Source of the DNA: Clostridium_B lapidicellarium
GTDB lineage: Bacteria > Bacillota > Clostridia > Clostridiales > Clostridiaceae
Reading direction: 5' to 3'
Assembly: GCF_041224415.1 (NCBI RefSeq)
Contig: NZ_JBGFFE010000014.1
Location: forward strand, 17,397-81,396
Length of the DNA: 64,000 nt
Part shown: piece by piece, positions 43,892 to 53,805 of the stretch
Position numbering within the stretch: position 1 is the stretch's first letter
How the letters are laid out: each line of letters starts with the position of its first letter
Notes under the pieces: generated by a model
Seen by the model: the letters and a program-made list of their open reading frames with translations, nothing else
Told to the model about the DNA's origin: nothing
Database searches by the model: none
Made by a program: the position numbers and the translations under genes

Positions 43892-45058
43892 TTGAAGATA
43901 AAAAAAGACAAAAATATTATGATTGTTTTAATGATTTTCATATTGCTGTTTTCAGGTATGTTTTCTGTGAAAGCTGTAAATAATGGAAACAATAAACCCA
44001 TTCACGGCAAGGTTGTTAAGATAGAATCAGGAGGAAATAAAAATTCACAGAGGTTTTCCAATGTGGATGTGAAGATAATTTCAGGGAAACTTAAAGGCAG
44101 GACAATTACTGTGCAAAACTTTGTTGGAGGAAAGATAAAAGATGAAAACAGCAGCACCCAGAGTTTTGTGAAAGTTGGAGACGAAGTTTTGATAAATGTT
44201 GACAAATATGATAAAAACGGCAATGTCCAAAAGGCATATATCTATGAAATAGTCAGGTATAAATATCTCTATAAATTGGGAATATTTTTTGTCCTGCTCC
44301 TGATTATCATTGGAGGCAAAAAGGGAATCAAATCAGTTATAACCTTGGCTATAACTGGATTTATGGTGTTAAAAGTTTTAATACCTCTTGTAATACAGGG
44401 ATTCAATCCGGTAATTGTTTCTTCTGTTATATGTATGATTGCAATTGTAGTGAACCTCGTCATCATAGGTGGAAAGAATGAAAAGACGCTGTCTGCCATC
44501 ATAGGCACATTTGGAGGTGTATTGATTGCAGGATTTATAGCCTTGTTTTCAAATTCTATAATAAGGGTGAACGGACTTACAGATGATCAAATGCAGTCCA
44601 TTATCTATGTAGCTCAAAATTCCAATTTTGATTTTCCGGGGCTCCTGTTTGCGGGAATAATTATGGGGGCACTTGGTGCAGTTATGGATGTGAGTATATC
44701 CATAGCGTCTTCCGTGAAGGAAATTGAAGATGCCAAACCCGATATAACGGTAAAAGAACTGATAAAATCCGGCATGAATGTGGGAAAGGATATTATGGGA
44801 ACTATGGCCAATACGCTGATACTTGCATATGTAGGAGGCGCCATGTACATAATGATTATGGTTTCTTCATATTCTTACAGCAGTTCTGTTACTACTGCCG
44901 TTGATCAAGATGTAATTGCTTCAGAAATATTAAAAGCTCTGGCGGGAAGCATTGGCTTGATTTTTGCAATTCCCATTACAACTGTTGTGGCCGCACTGCT
45001 TGTTAAAAGACATAGAAACAGGTCGAAGGAAATATCCGAACCTGAAGGGGAAAAATAA
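43892..45058 (+). CDS. YibE/F-family membrane protein
   Basis: 388 residues from TTG, eight bases after GGTGAG. A signal-anchor (about 8-29) is followed by an extracellular beta domain (about 35-125, GKVVKIESGG, RTITVQNFVGG, VGDEVLINVDKYDKNG) and then seven or eight membrane segments with the family blocks PLVIQGFNP, GLLFAGIIMGALGAVMDVSISIASSVKEIEDAKP and NVGKDIMGTMANTLILAYVGG. The function of the family is unknown; a transport role is assumed. It is monocistronic or read with the small gene 70 bases later. Confidence 0.9.
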   Translation: MKIKKDKNIMIVLMIFILLFSGMFSVKAVNNGNNKPIHGKVVKIESGGNKNSQRFSNVDVKIISGKLKGRTITVQNFVGGKIKDENSSTQSFVKVGDEVLINVDKYDKNGNVQKAYIYEIVRYKYLYKLGIFFVLLLIIIGGKKGIKSVITLAITGFMVLKVLIPLVIQGFNPVIVSSVICMIAIVVNLVIIGGKNEKTLSAIIGTFGGVLIAGFIALFSNSIIRVNGLTDDQMQSIIYVAQNSNFDFPGLLFAGIIMGALGAVMDVSISIASSVKEIEDAKPDITVKELIKSGMNVGKDIMGTMANTLILAYVGGAMYIMIMVSSYSYSSSVTTAVDQDVIASEILKALAGSIGLIFAIPITTVVAALLVKRHRNRSKEISEPEGEK

Positions 45059-45128
45059 AAGTAACATTTTTTTACCTGAATAAATATAATACAGTGAATT
45101 AAACTGGAAGGAAAGGATATGAAGTACT

Positions 45129-45464
45129 ATGGAGTTCACTGTAAATTTTTATACTGTTTCAGGTGAAGGTTCTGATGAGTTGAAAAAATTTCACAGCCAG
45201 GTGAGATCGGAGAATCCCATGTATTCAACTCTTGAAACAGGTGACATTATAGTACCTAAAAATGATGGCCTGGAATATGTTATAGTAAGGATAGTTAAAG
45301 ATCTTTACAGAGAAGAATTGAATGTATATATGACTGGCGTGAAAAGCAAAGAGGAAATAATGGATGAGATAGAGGATCTGGCTAATAAAACTGTAAAATC
45401 TGTATTGGAATCCATTAGGGATACGCTGGATTTTGATGAAAATAAGGATCTCAATAAGAATTAA
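45129..45464 (+). CDS. Conserved hypothetical protein
   Basis: A 111-residue acidic soluble protein with alternating strands and helices (VNFYTVSGEGSDELKKFHSQVRSENPMYSTLETGDIIVPKNDGLEYVIVRIVKDLY) and a helical end. I do not recognise a family, nor see catalytic motifs. GGAAAGGA precedes the start and a terminator follows at 45468-45520. It lies directly before the solitary pglX gene but is separated from it by that terminator. Confidence 0.6.
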   Translation: MEFTVNFYTVSGEGSDELKKFHSQVRSENPMYSTLETGDIIVPKNDGLEYVIVRIVKDLYREELNVYMTGVKSKEEIMDEIEDLANKTVKSVLESIRDTLDFDENKDLNKN

Positions 45465-45467
45465 ATT

Positions 45468-45520
45468 TGAGAACACTATTGAATTCATTTATTTTTGTGA
45501 TTTCAATGGTGTTCTTGATT
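45468..45520 (+). terminator. Terminator after the 111-residue gene
   Basis: AGAACACTATTGAA (45470-45483) pairs with TTCAATGGTGTTCT (45502-45515), one G-T pair. Confidence 0.65.
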
Positions 45521-45551
45521 ATAAGAAAATTTAATTTAGGGGTTTTGGGAA

Positions 45552-48500
45552 ATGAATAGGAATATACTGAAAAACTTGGCCTGCGAAGGTAGGAAAGAAT
45601 TGATTGAAAAAATACATATAAGGGCCTTGAAATGTGGTATATGCGGAGACAAGAAAGGACCCTCAACTGATCTCAGCAATGGGGAAGAGATACAGAAGAG
45701 AAAAATAATTAGAGATATTGCAGCTTTGGACAATGAGGGTAAAAATGGATACAGGAATATAATTGAAGAGACTTCCTGTGCCTGGTTTAATAGATTTACA
45801 GCTTTGAGGTTTATGGAAGTAAACGATTATCTACCTGCGAATATTGATACAATATCTGGTATAGAAGGGTCGTTTAAGCGTGCGATAATAGCCAGATGCA
45901 ATGGCTTAAGCAGTTCTCTACCGTTTGTATTTGAAAAATCTGGAGACAGTTCTGAATTGTTATTTCCGGAGGGAATTTTAAAAGGAGGGAATTTTATAAA
46001 AAAGCTTACGGATAATGTTCTCATACCGAAAGACGATTGGGAAAATGTATCTATCATAGGATGGCTTTACGAGTACTACATATCTGAAGAAAAAAATAAA
46101 CTCATGAAGACAAAAAAACAATATGACAAGGAGGAGATACCTTATGTAACTCAACTTTTTACTCCGGATTGGATAGTTAAGTATATGGTTGAAAATTCTT
46201 TGGGAAGGTACTGGGTTGAAGCCCACCCGGAACAGTGTGATCTTAAAAAAAACTGGGAATTTTACATTGAGGGCTCACAACCAGATGCAGATGACGAAGT
46301 GAAGGTTGAAGATATCAGATGTATTGATCCGGCTTGTGGTTCAGGTCATATACTTATATATATGTTTGACGTACTGTATCAAATATATAGAAGATGCGGT
46401 TACAGACAGGAGGAGATACCGGAGCTTATTATGGAAAATAATCTCTATGGGATGGATGTAGATGACAAGGCACATGGGCTGTCCTGCTTTGCTGTTGTAA
46501 TGCAGGGAATGAAGTACAATAAAAAGCTTCTTGGAAATATGGATAGAAAATTTTACTCGAATATAGTGTCTATCCAGGAAAGTAATGCTTTTGACGAGGA
46601 CGATATAATCTGTATATCCGGAGAAAAACATGGTGAAGATTATATGAGGACAAAGACTTTTATAGAGGCATTTAAAGATGCCAAGATGTATGGCTCATTA
46701 ATACGATTAAATGGATTTGAAAAGAGTTTTTTCGTAAAAAGGTTAAAACATATTGCAAATAATCCTGAAGGAAAATTGTTTCTGAATAAGAGAAGAAAAA
46801 AAATTGTTGAAATTTTGCCTAGGCTCATAAAACAAGCGGAGATAATGTCAGGCACATATGATGTTTTGGTGACGAATCCGCCTTATATGGGGAATAGATA
46901 TTTTAATCCACTGCTTGGAAATTATATTGCCCGCAATTATCCGGAAGCAAAGACAGATATGTTTTCTGCCTTTATGCTTCATGGCTTTTCAAAAGTTAAA
47001 CCTGCAGGCCATCTGGGTTTTATGGTTCCATTTGTGTGGATGTTCATACGGTCTTATGAAAAATTGAGAAAAATCGTACTAAAGCGTAAAAATATAAGCA
47101 CTTTGATTCAACTGGAGTACTCTGGATTTAAAGAGGCTACAGTGCCCGTCTGTACATTTACTTTGAGAAACCGCAATGTGGATATACCAGGGGATTATAT
47201 AAAATTATCGGATTTTAAAGGGGAAGGGAGCCAACTTGAAAAAACTTTGGAGGCAATAGCAAATCCGCGTGTAAATTATAGGTTTACCGTGAATCAGAAA
47301 AAAATGGAGGGGATTCCAGGTAATAGATTTGGCTACTGGCTTACGGATAGAGAAATTGGAATTTTAAATAAGGCCAAAGTTATAGGTGATGTTGCACACC
47401 CCTGTACGGGTATGCAGACAGGAAACAATAAGGCATATGTAAGACAATGGTTTGAAGTGGATTATAACCTCATAAGCTTTTCTGGTAATAGTAAGGCTTA
47501 TAAGTATTGGATGCCCTATCAGATGGGCGGAGAAGCAAGAAAATGGTATGGAAATATATCTGAAATAATTTACTGGAAAAGTAATGGGAAAATGGTAAGA
47601 GAAGAAAAAGGTTCTATTGTAAGAAATGAAAAATTCTTTTTCAAAAGAGGAATAAGCTGGAAAAGGATAACTTCAGGTAAAAATACTATAAGGGTGCTGA
47701 ATAAAGGGTTTATTTTTGATCAGTCTGCAGATTCTATATTTGTAAAAAATGAAGCCGACTATAAATACATGTTGGGTTTCTTTAACAGCAAGATAATGGA
47801 GAATATTTTCAAATTTATCGCCCCTACCTTAAATCTGACAGCAGGTACCGTCAGGCAAATTCCGATATACATAGAAGAAGATCCTTCCATAAGAAAGAGA
47901 ATTGACAGGTTATGTGACGAATGTGTGCGTATATCCAAAGATGACTGGGATTCTTTTGAAACCTCCTGGAATTTTAAAAAACATCCTTTCCTGTCTTATA
48001 GAGAAAATTCGAATAGCATTGAAGAGGCCTATATCAATTGGCTAAATTTTTCAGAAACGCGTTTTTACAGACTAAAAGACATTGAAGAGGAATTAAATAG
48101 AATATTTATAAAGATATATGGACTTCAAAATGAAGTGAGTGCGGAAGTGGAAGAAAGAGATATCACATTGAGGAAGGCGGATGTGGGGAGAGATGTCAAA
48201 TCTTTTATATCCTATGCGGTGGGATGCATGTTCGGAAGATATTCTCCAGATAGGGATGGAATAATATATGCAGGAGGAAAATTTGCAAATTCATTGAAAA
48301 ATGCTTCTTTTAAACCTGAAAAGGACAATATAATTCCAGTACTTGATGGAAATTATTTTGAAAATGATATAGTATCCAAATTTGTAAAATTTGTAAAAAC
48401 AATATTTGGAAAAGAAAATTTATCGCAAAATCTTGACTTTATAGCATGCAGCCTTAAAAAGAAAAGAGAGGAAACGGACAGTGATACTATAAGAAGGTAT

Positions 48501-48872
48501 TTTTTTAATGATTTTTTTAAAGATCATGTTAAAATGTACAGGGGGAAGCCTATTTATTGGCTTTTTACATCGGGTAAACAAAAAGCCTTTAATTGTTTGA
48601 TTTATGTACATAGATATGAAGAAAATCTATTGTCCATGATCAGAGAAAATTATTTATATGACATCTATAAGAAGTTATGCCAGAAGAAGAAATTTTTGTA
48701 CGGTAATTTTAAAAAAGGTGGTAATAAAGAGCTATTGATTCTCAACAGGAAAATAGATGAATTAAAAGAGTATAGTAAAACACTTCAATATGTGGAAAGC
48801 ATGCATTTGAAAATTCATCTTGACGAAGGCATTGAAGCCAACTATGATAAATTTAAGATTCTTTTAAAATAA
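45552..48872 (+). CDS. pglX: Solitary PglX-type adenine-specific DNA methyltransferase
   Basis: 1106 residues. The PglX-like N-terminus is clear (CAWFNRFTALRFMEVNDYLP), then YVTQLFTPDWIVKYMVENSLGRYW. The SAM-binding motif I is DPACGSGH at 259-266 and the catalytic motif IV is NPPY at 442-445 in VLVTNPPYMGN, separated by a long insert as in BREX-1 PglX. A target-recognition region (about 600-760) and a helical C-terminus follow. PglX makes N6-methyladenine and, with BrxA/B/C, PglZ and BrxL, gives phage resistance. None of those genes is present here: neighbours are YibE/F, a small protein and an opp operon. No nuclease motif is evident, so it is either an orphan regulator-type methylase or a BREX remnant. 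Confidence 0.87.
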   Translation: MNRNILKNLACEGRKELIEKIHIRALKCGICGDKKGPSTDLSNGEEIQKRKIIRDIAALDNEGKNGYRNIIEETSCAWFNRFTALRFMEVNDYLPANIDTISGIEGSFKRAIIARCNGLSSSLPFVFEKSGDSSELLFPEGILKGGNFIKKLTDNVLIPKDDWENVSIIGWLYEYYISEEKNKLMKTKKQYDKEEIPYVTQLFTPDWIVKYMVENSLGRYWVEAHPEQCDLKKNWEFYIEGSQPDADDEVKVEDIRCIDPACGSGHILIYMFDVLYQIYRRCGYRQEEIPELIMENNLYGMDVDDKAHGLSCFAVVMQGMKYNKKLLGNMDRKFYSNIVSIQESNAFDEDDIICISGEKHGEDYMRTKTFIEAFKDAKMYGSLIRLNGFEKSFFVKRLKHIANNPEGKLFLNKRRKKIVEILPRLIKQAEIMSGTYDVLVTNPPYMGNRYFNPLLGNYIARNYPEAKTDMFSAFMLHGFSKVKPAGHLGFMVPFVWMFIRSYEKLRKIVLKRKNISTLIQLEYSGFKEATVPVCTFTLRNRNVDIPGDYIKLSDFKGEGSQLEKTLEAIANPRVNYRFTVNQKKMEGIPGNRFGYWLTDREIGILNKAKVIGDVAHPCTGMQTGNNKAYVRQWFEVDYNLISFSGNSKAYKYWMPYQMGGEARKWYGNISEIIYWKSNGKMVREEKGSIVRNEKFFFKRGISWKRITSGKNTIRVLNKGFIFDQSADSIFVKNEADYKYMLGFFNSKIMENIFKFIAPTLNLTAGTVRQIPIYIEEDPSIRKRIDRLCDECVRISKDDWDSFETSWNFKKHPFLSYRENSNSIEEAYINWLNFSETRFYRLKDIEEELNRIFIKIYGLQNEVSAEVEERDITLRKADVGRDVKSFISYAVGCMFGRYSPDRDGIIYAGGKFANSLKNASFKPEKDNIIPVLDGNYFENDIVSKFVKFVKTIFGKENLSQNLDFIACSLKKKREETDSDTIRRYFFNDFFKDHVKMYRGKPIYWLFTSGKQKAFNCLIYVHRYEENLLSMIRENYLYDIYKKLCQKKKFLYGNFKKGGNKELLILNRKIDELKEYSKTLQYVESMHLKIHLDEGIEANYDKFKILLK

Positions 48873-48878
48873 ATGGTT

Positions 48879-48926
48879 AAAGCATAATTAATATCATTCT
48901 AATGAATTAATTGTGCTTTTTTTTGA
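48879..48926 (+). terminator. Terminator of pglX
   Basis: AAAGCATAATTAAT (48879-48892) pairs with ATTAATTGTGCTTT (48906-48919), followed by T residues. The rest of the gap to 49162 is very AT-rich with no recognisable element. Confidence 0.8.
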
Positions 48927-49161
48927 TCAAAAAAATGTGTACTAATTTACAATAAATGAATAATTATTATAATATCAATTCATTAAACGTATACAGATTT
49001 AATAAATTAAAAATAAAAAAACGTTTAAATAATAAAGTAATTAAAAATTATCTAAAAAAATGACAAAATGGTATTGAATTAAATAATAAATGATGGTATC
49101 ATTATAAAAACATTCATAATTATTGAGCTTGCTTTTAGTATAATTTTAGGAGGATGAGAGG

Positions 49162-50775
49162 ATGAATAAAGCAAAAAGTAAAATTCTGATTTCACTAGTA
49201 TGTATTTTTTCACTTATTTTATCTGCATGTGGAAGTTCAGTGGGAAATTCGGGAAGTTCTGGAGGGGAAAAGAAAATTATCAATGTAGGGATGATGAATG
49301 CACCAAGTGGTTTCAATCCATTGGAGTGGACAGATGTGGCTCAGGAAGTGAGCTGTGGATTGCTGTTTCAAGCTCTGGTAGAATTGGATGATGATATGAA
49401 GTACAAACCCATGTTGGCTGACTCCATTACGACCAAAGACAATAAGACATTTACAATTAAACTCAATTCAAAGGCAAAATGGAGTGATGGAAAACCTGTG
49501 ACGGTAGATGATGAAATATATACTATTGGACTTATATCCAACCCTAAAGTTCCATCTACCGTGGCATCCAACTTTAATATAGTTGAGGGATTGGATGAAA
49601 AAGGTAAAAATGCTGCTGGAACTGCGAGCATATTAGGTGTAAAAAAGTTAGACAATCACACTATGACAATTACTACGAAAGAACCTATGGAACTGACACT
49701 ATTTGAAGATACAATTGGAACTAAGCTCAAGGCTCTTCCTAAACATGTACTTCAAAGTACTGCACCAGAAAAAATTTATCAGAGTTCTTTTATTCAGAAA
49801 CCAACAATAAGTGACGGACCTTTTAAACTTGAAAAATATGTAAAAGATCAGTATGTGCAGTTTACAGCTAATAAAAACTATTTTAAAGGCACACCCAAAT
49901 TGGACGGATTGATTTTCAAAATAATGCCCGGGGCCAATATAACTGCTCAGCTGCAAAGTGGAGAAATTGACATGAACGACCCTAATTTAGGACAGATACC
50001 TTTTGAAGATTACAGCAAAGTGAAGGCTATGGACAATTTAACTACCGATTCCAAAGGGATCCAGAGTACTATTCAGACCTTGATGATAAATACGCAGACT
50101 ATAACCGATCCGAAAGTTAGGAAAGCTATTTCATATGCCATAGATAGGAATATGATAGTGAACAGCCTGCTAAAAGGTCAGGGACAAATAATTGAGCTTC
50201 CATACTTAAAGGAAAGTAAATTTGTAGATAAGGATTTAAAAGTTAATCCTCATGATCCTGAAAAAGCTAAAGCACTTTTGAAGGAAGCAGGTTGGGATCC
50301 AAATAAAGCAGTCAATTTTGACATACCTACAGGAAACAAAGTTCGTGAGCAGGTTGCAGATATTATAACTCAAAATCTGAAAAGTGTTGGATTTAAAGTA
50401 AATCCTCAGAAATATGATTTTGTTACGAGTCTTGCCACAGCTAAAAAACATAATTTTGATATATATCTGGTAGGTATACCTGTTTATCCCATGAATCCCG
50501 ACGTATCGGCAATATTGAAAACTGGACAGGGGCTCAATTTATCACAGTATAGCAATCCGGAAATGGACAGCTTACTTTCAAACGGTCTGCATCAGACTGA
50601 TCCGGCCCAGATAAAGGTAACTTATGACAAGGTCCAGGAAATATTTACACAGGATTTACCTTGCCCATCAGTATATGTTCAGAATCAGCTGAAAGCTGTA
50701 AATAAGAGAGTGACTTATGGAAAACCTAAAGATTACGGTATGTTTATTGATGCGTATAAATGGGATGTACAATGA
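49162..50775 (+). CDS. oppA: Oligopeptide/dipeptide-binding lipoprotein (family 5)
   Basis: 537 residues. The lipoprotein signal ends at LILSAC (Cys21). Family 5 features: PSGFNPLEWTDVAQEVSCGLLFQALVELD, the substrate-cleft region, and KVRKAISYAIDRNMIVNSLLKGQG (about 315-338). AGGAGG precedes the ATG. It is the first gene of an A-D-F-B-C operon. It delivers peptides, or other substrates such as acylated amino acids, to the OppBC permease. Confidence 0.9.
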   Translation: MNKAKSKILISLVCIFSLILSACGSSVGNSGSSGGEKKIINVGMMNAPSGFNPLEWTDVAQEVSCGLLFQALVELDDDMKYKPMLADSITTKDNKTFTIKLNSKAKWSDGKPVTVDDEIYTIGLISNPKVPSTVASNFNIVEGLDEKGKNAAGTASILGVKKLDNHTMTITTKEPMELTLFEDTIGTKLKALPKHVLQSTAPEKIYQSSFIQKPTISDGPFKLEKYVKDQYVQFTANKNYFKGTPKLDGLIFKIMPGANITAQLQSGEIDMNDPNLGQIPFEDYSKVKAMDNLTTDSKGIQSTIQTLMINTQTITDPKVRKAISYAIDRNMIVNSLLKGQGQIIELPYLKESKFVDKDLKVNPHDPEKAKALLKEAGWDPNKAVNFDIPTGNKVREQVADIITQNLKSVGFKVNPQKYDFVTSLATAKKHNFDIYLVGIPVYPMNPDVSAILKTGQGLNLSQYSNPEMDSLLSNGLHQTDPAQIKVTYDKVQEIFTQDLPCPSVYVQNQLKAVNKRVTYGKPKDYGMFIDAYKWDVQ

Positions 50776-50813
50776 AGTAATCCATTTAAAAAATTAAAGA
50801 AAGGATGGTAAAT

Positions 50814-51809
50814 ATGAGTTGTTTACTTTCGGTAAAACACCTTCAGACAGCATTTAAGTCCAATAAGAAAGAAGTTATATCTGTAGAGGATGTGAGTTTT
50901 GATGTAAATCGGGGAGAGACAGTGGGGATAGTCGGAGAATCGGGATGCGGCAAAAGTGTAACTTCACTGTCAATAATGGGACTTTTAGGAAAGAGAGGAT
51001 ATATAAAAAACGGCAAAATAGAGTTTGACAATATAGATCTTGTAAATTTGGGAGACAAGGAGATGAGAAATATAAGGGGAAATAAAATGTCCATGATATT
51101 TCAAGAACCAATGACATCTTTAAATCCTATTTTCACTATAGGAGATCAGATAACGGAAGCTATAAAACTGCATCAGAATGTGGATCGTAAAAAGGCGGAA
51201 GAGTATGCGGTAAAGATGCTGACGTTGGTGGGTATACCAAGGGCAGACAAGATAATAGATGATTATCCACATACATTGTCCGGAGGAATGAGGCAAAGAG
51301 TGATGATTGCCATGGCACTTTGTTGCAAACCTGAACTTTTGATTGCAGATGAGCCTACTACTGCACTGGATGTTACCATCCAGGCTCAAATCCTGGCTCT
51401 GATTAAAAAATTGAAAAGAGAAATGAAAATGTCGGTTGTGCTTATTACTCATGATCTGGGAGTGATAGCAGAAATGGCTGATAAGGTTATTGTGATGTAT
51501 GCCGGCCAAGTAGTTGAACAGACAGATGTTTTTACTCTGTTTGACAACCCAAAACATCCCTATACCAAGGCACTTATAAGATCAATTCCTCAAATTGACA
51601 CAGATAGCAATAAACGCCTGGAATCCATAAGAGGTATGGTTCCATCCACGTATCAGGGTATAGTTGGATGTAGATTTTGCAGCCGATGCCCCTATGCATC
51701 CCAGAAGTGCAAAGTGGAAGCACCAGATTTAAGCTCTACTGAAAAAGACCATAAAGTGCGATGCTTTTTAGCTGAGAATGTAGAGGAAGCAGATAAGGAG
51801 GCAATATAG
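50814..51809 (+). CDS. oppD: Oligopeptide ABC transporter ATPase OppD
   Basis: 331 residues. ATG 50814 is well spaced from AAAGG; an ATG nine bases earlier is too close. Walker A GESGCGKS, Q-loop MIFQEPMTSLNP, signature LSGGMRQRVMIAMAL, Walker B LLIADEPTTALD, H-loop LITHDLG, then the Opp C-terminal extension with the cysteine cluster GCRFCSRCPYASQKC (typical 4Fe-4S-like motif of OppD/DppD). It is read four bases ahead of oppF. Confidence 0.95.
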   Translation: MSCLLSVKHLQTAFKSNKKEVISVEDVSFDVNRGETVGIVGESGCGKSVTSLSIMGLLGKRGYIKNGKIEFDNIDLVNLGDKEMRNIRGNKMSMIFQEPMTSLNPIFTIGDQITEAIKLHQNVDRKKAEEYAVKMLTLVGIPRADKIIDDYPHTLSGGMRQRVMIAMALCCKPELLIADEPTTALDVTIQAQILALIKKLKREMKMSVVLITHDLGVIAEMADKVIVMYAGQVVEQTDVFTLFDNPKHPYTKALIRSIPQIDTDSNKRLESIRGMVPSTYQGIVGCRFCSRCPYASQKCKVEAPDLSSTEKDHKVRCFLAENVEEADKEAI

Positions 51810-51812
51810 CTC

Positions 51813-52811
51813 ATGATCAAAGCATCAGCGGTTTTACTTTCCGTTAAGAATTTAAAGACCTATTATCCCATAAAAAGAGGCATTTTATCTAGAACAGTTG
51901 GATATATAAAGGCGGTAGATGGTGTTAACTTGGAAATCTATCAGGGGGAAACTTTAGGGCTTGTGGGAGAATCAGGGTGTGGAAAATCTTCCATGGGACG
52001 TACAATTGTAAGACTTGAAAAACCCATGGAGGGCAGTATAGTTTTTAACAATGAAGATATTGCAGCATATTCCAACAAGCGCATGGGAGGCATTCGTACT
52101 GATCTGCAGATAATATTCCAGGATCCATATTCTTCTTTGAACCCTAAAAAACGTGTATATGACATACTGGCAGAACCTCTTAAGGTTCATAAAATTGTAC
52201 CGGATGACAAAATACCTGAAGAAGTTGACAGACTTTTGGATGCTGTGGAACTTCCTAAAAACTTTAAAAACAGGTATCCGAACCAATTTTCCGGAGGTCA
52301 GAGGCAGCGTATTGGTATTGCAAGGGCTCTTGCACTGAAACCAAAACTCATAGTTTGCGATGAACCTGTGTCCGCACTTGATGTATCCACTCAGGCTCAG
52401 GTGCTGAATCTTTTAAAGGATTTGCAGGAGAAGTTAAATTTAACTTACCTTTTTATAGCCCACGGCCTAGGAGCAGTGAAATATATAAGTGACAGAATTG
52501 CAGTTATGTATTTGGGCAAAATTGTAGAGATTGCAAGTACGGATGAAATTTTTAAAAATCCCAGGCATCCATATACTAAGGCACTTTTAAGTGCCTATCC
52601 TGTACCTAATCCATATATGAGAAACAGGAAGAAAATTATTTTGGAAGGTGATGTACCCAGTCCTGCTAATCCTCCGAAAGGATGCAGATTCCACACCAGG
52701 TGTAAATTTGCCAGAAAGAATATATGCAATGAAAAGGTGCCTGGATTAAAACAGGTAAAAGGAGTGAAGGGAGAACATCTGTCGGCCTGCTTTTTTCATG
52801 ATGCATTTTAG
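51813..52811 (+). CDS. oppF: Oligopeptide ABC transporter ATPase OppF
   Basis: 332 residues, paired with OppD. Walker A GESGCGKSS, Q-loop IIFQDPYSSLNPKKRV, signature FSGGQRQRIGIARAL, Walker B LIVCDEPVSALD. The H-loop reads FIAHGLGAV where OppF usually has FISHDLSVV: the switch histidine is kept but Asp is Gly. The C-terminal oligopeptide extension has GCRFHTRCKFARKNIC. AAGGAGG overlaps the oppD stop region. Confidence 0.94.
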   Translation: MIKASAVLLSVKNLKTYYPIKRGILSRTVGYIKAVDGVNLEIYQGETLGLVGESGCGKSSMGRTIVRLEKPMEGSIVFNNEDIAAYSNKRMGGIRTDLQIIFQDPYSSLNPKKRVYDILAEPLKVHKIVPDDKIPEEVDRLLDAVELPKNFKNRYPNQFSGGQRQRIGIARALALKPKLIVCDEPVSALDVSTQAQVLNLLKDLQEKLNLTYLFIAHGLGAVKYISDRIAVMYLGKIVEIASTDEIFKNPRHPYTKALLSAYPVPNPYMRNRKKIILEGDVPSPANPPKGCRFHTRCKFARKNICNEKVPGLKQVKGVKGEHLSACFFHDAF

Positions 52812-52842
52812 TTGGTATTAATATTATTAAGGGGGCTTTTAG

Positions 52843-53793
52843 ATGGGCAATTATATTTTACGGAGAATATTGATAAGTATTCCGGTACTGATTGGTGTGA
52901 CTATAATAAGTTTTGTGATCATAAATATGGCGCCAGGCAGCCCGCTGGATAAAATGGTTGATCCGAATTTAACCGCAGCCGACATTGCAGCTAGAAAAGC
53001 TGCACTTGGCCTGAATGGACCGTTATATGCCAGATATTTAGCCTGGTTGGGAAATGTTATTCATGGCAATTTGGGGTATTCAATGACATCATTCCAGCCT
53101 GTATCACAGTTGATTGGGCAGAGGATACTTCCTACTTTTATACTCATGGGTGCCGCACTTTTCATTGGATTTGTCATTGCTGTTCCGGTAGGAGTATTGA
53201 GTGCTACCAGGCAGTATTCAAAATTAGACTATATTTCTACGACAGGATCACTTATCGGAATATCAGTTCCGACTTTTTTCCTGGGTCTTGTGTTTATATA
53301 TATTTTTTCATTGAAGTTAAAGTTACTTCCTTCCGGGGGCATGATAACCCTCGGGCAGGATAATGGTTTTGTGGACAGGCTAAAACATTTGATATTGCCC
53401 GCTGTTGTTCTTGGAGTAAATGAAGCTGGAACACTTGTCAGGTATGTGCGTTCCAGCATGCTTGAAGTGCTGGACCAGGATTATCTCCGTACTGCAAGAT
53501 CAAAGGGGTTGAAAGAGTCCATAGTTATAAATAAACATGCTTTTAAAAATGCAATACTGCCCGTTATAACCGTAACAGGTGTGGAAATTGTAACTTTATT
53601 GGGAGGCTCTGTAGTTACCGAGCAGATATTCCAGTGGCCAGGAATAGGACAACTTACCATAGCCTCTGTGATGAGCCGTGATTATACTACCTTAATGGGT
53701 CTTATCCTATTTGGTTCAGTAGTTGTTATAGTGGCCAATTTATTGGTCGATATCATATATTCCATTGTCGATCCGCGTATTAGATATAACTAG
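52843..53793 (+). CDS. oppB: Oligopeptide ABC transporter permease OppB
   Basis: 316 residues, six membrane segments. The N-terminus RRILISIPVLIGVTIISFVIINMAPGSPLD and the C-terminal EAA loop region LDQDYLRTARSKGLKESIVINKHAFKNAILPVITVTG are characteristic of OppB/DppB. It forms the channel with OppC, encoded 12 bases downstream. Confidence 0.94.
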   Translation: MGNYILRRILISIPVLIGVTIISFVIINMAPGSPLDKMVDPNLTAADIAARKAALGLNGPLYARYLAWLGNVIHGNLGYSMTSFQPVSQLIGQRILPTFILMGAALFIGFVIAVPVGVLSATRQYSKLDYISTTGSLIGISVPTFFLGLVFIYIFSLKLKLLPSGGMITLGQDNGFVDRLKHLILPAVVLGVNEAGTLVRYVRSSMLEVLDQDYLRTARSKGLKESIVINKHAFKNAILPVITVTGVEIVTLLGGSVVTEQIFQWPGIGQLTIASVMSRDYTTLMGLILFGSVVVIVANLLVDIIYSIVDPRIRYN

Positions 53794-53805
53794 GAGGTTA
53801 ATATT

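Noticed and set aside
45129..50775. A complete BREX defence system around the PglX gene
   Set aside because: Flanking genes are YibE/F, a small hypothetical protein and an opp operon; none matches BrxA, BrxB, BrxC, PglZ or BrxL.
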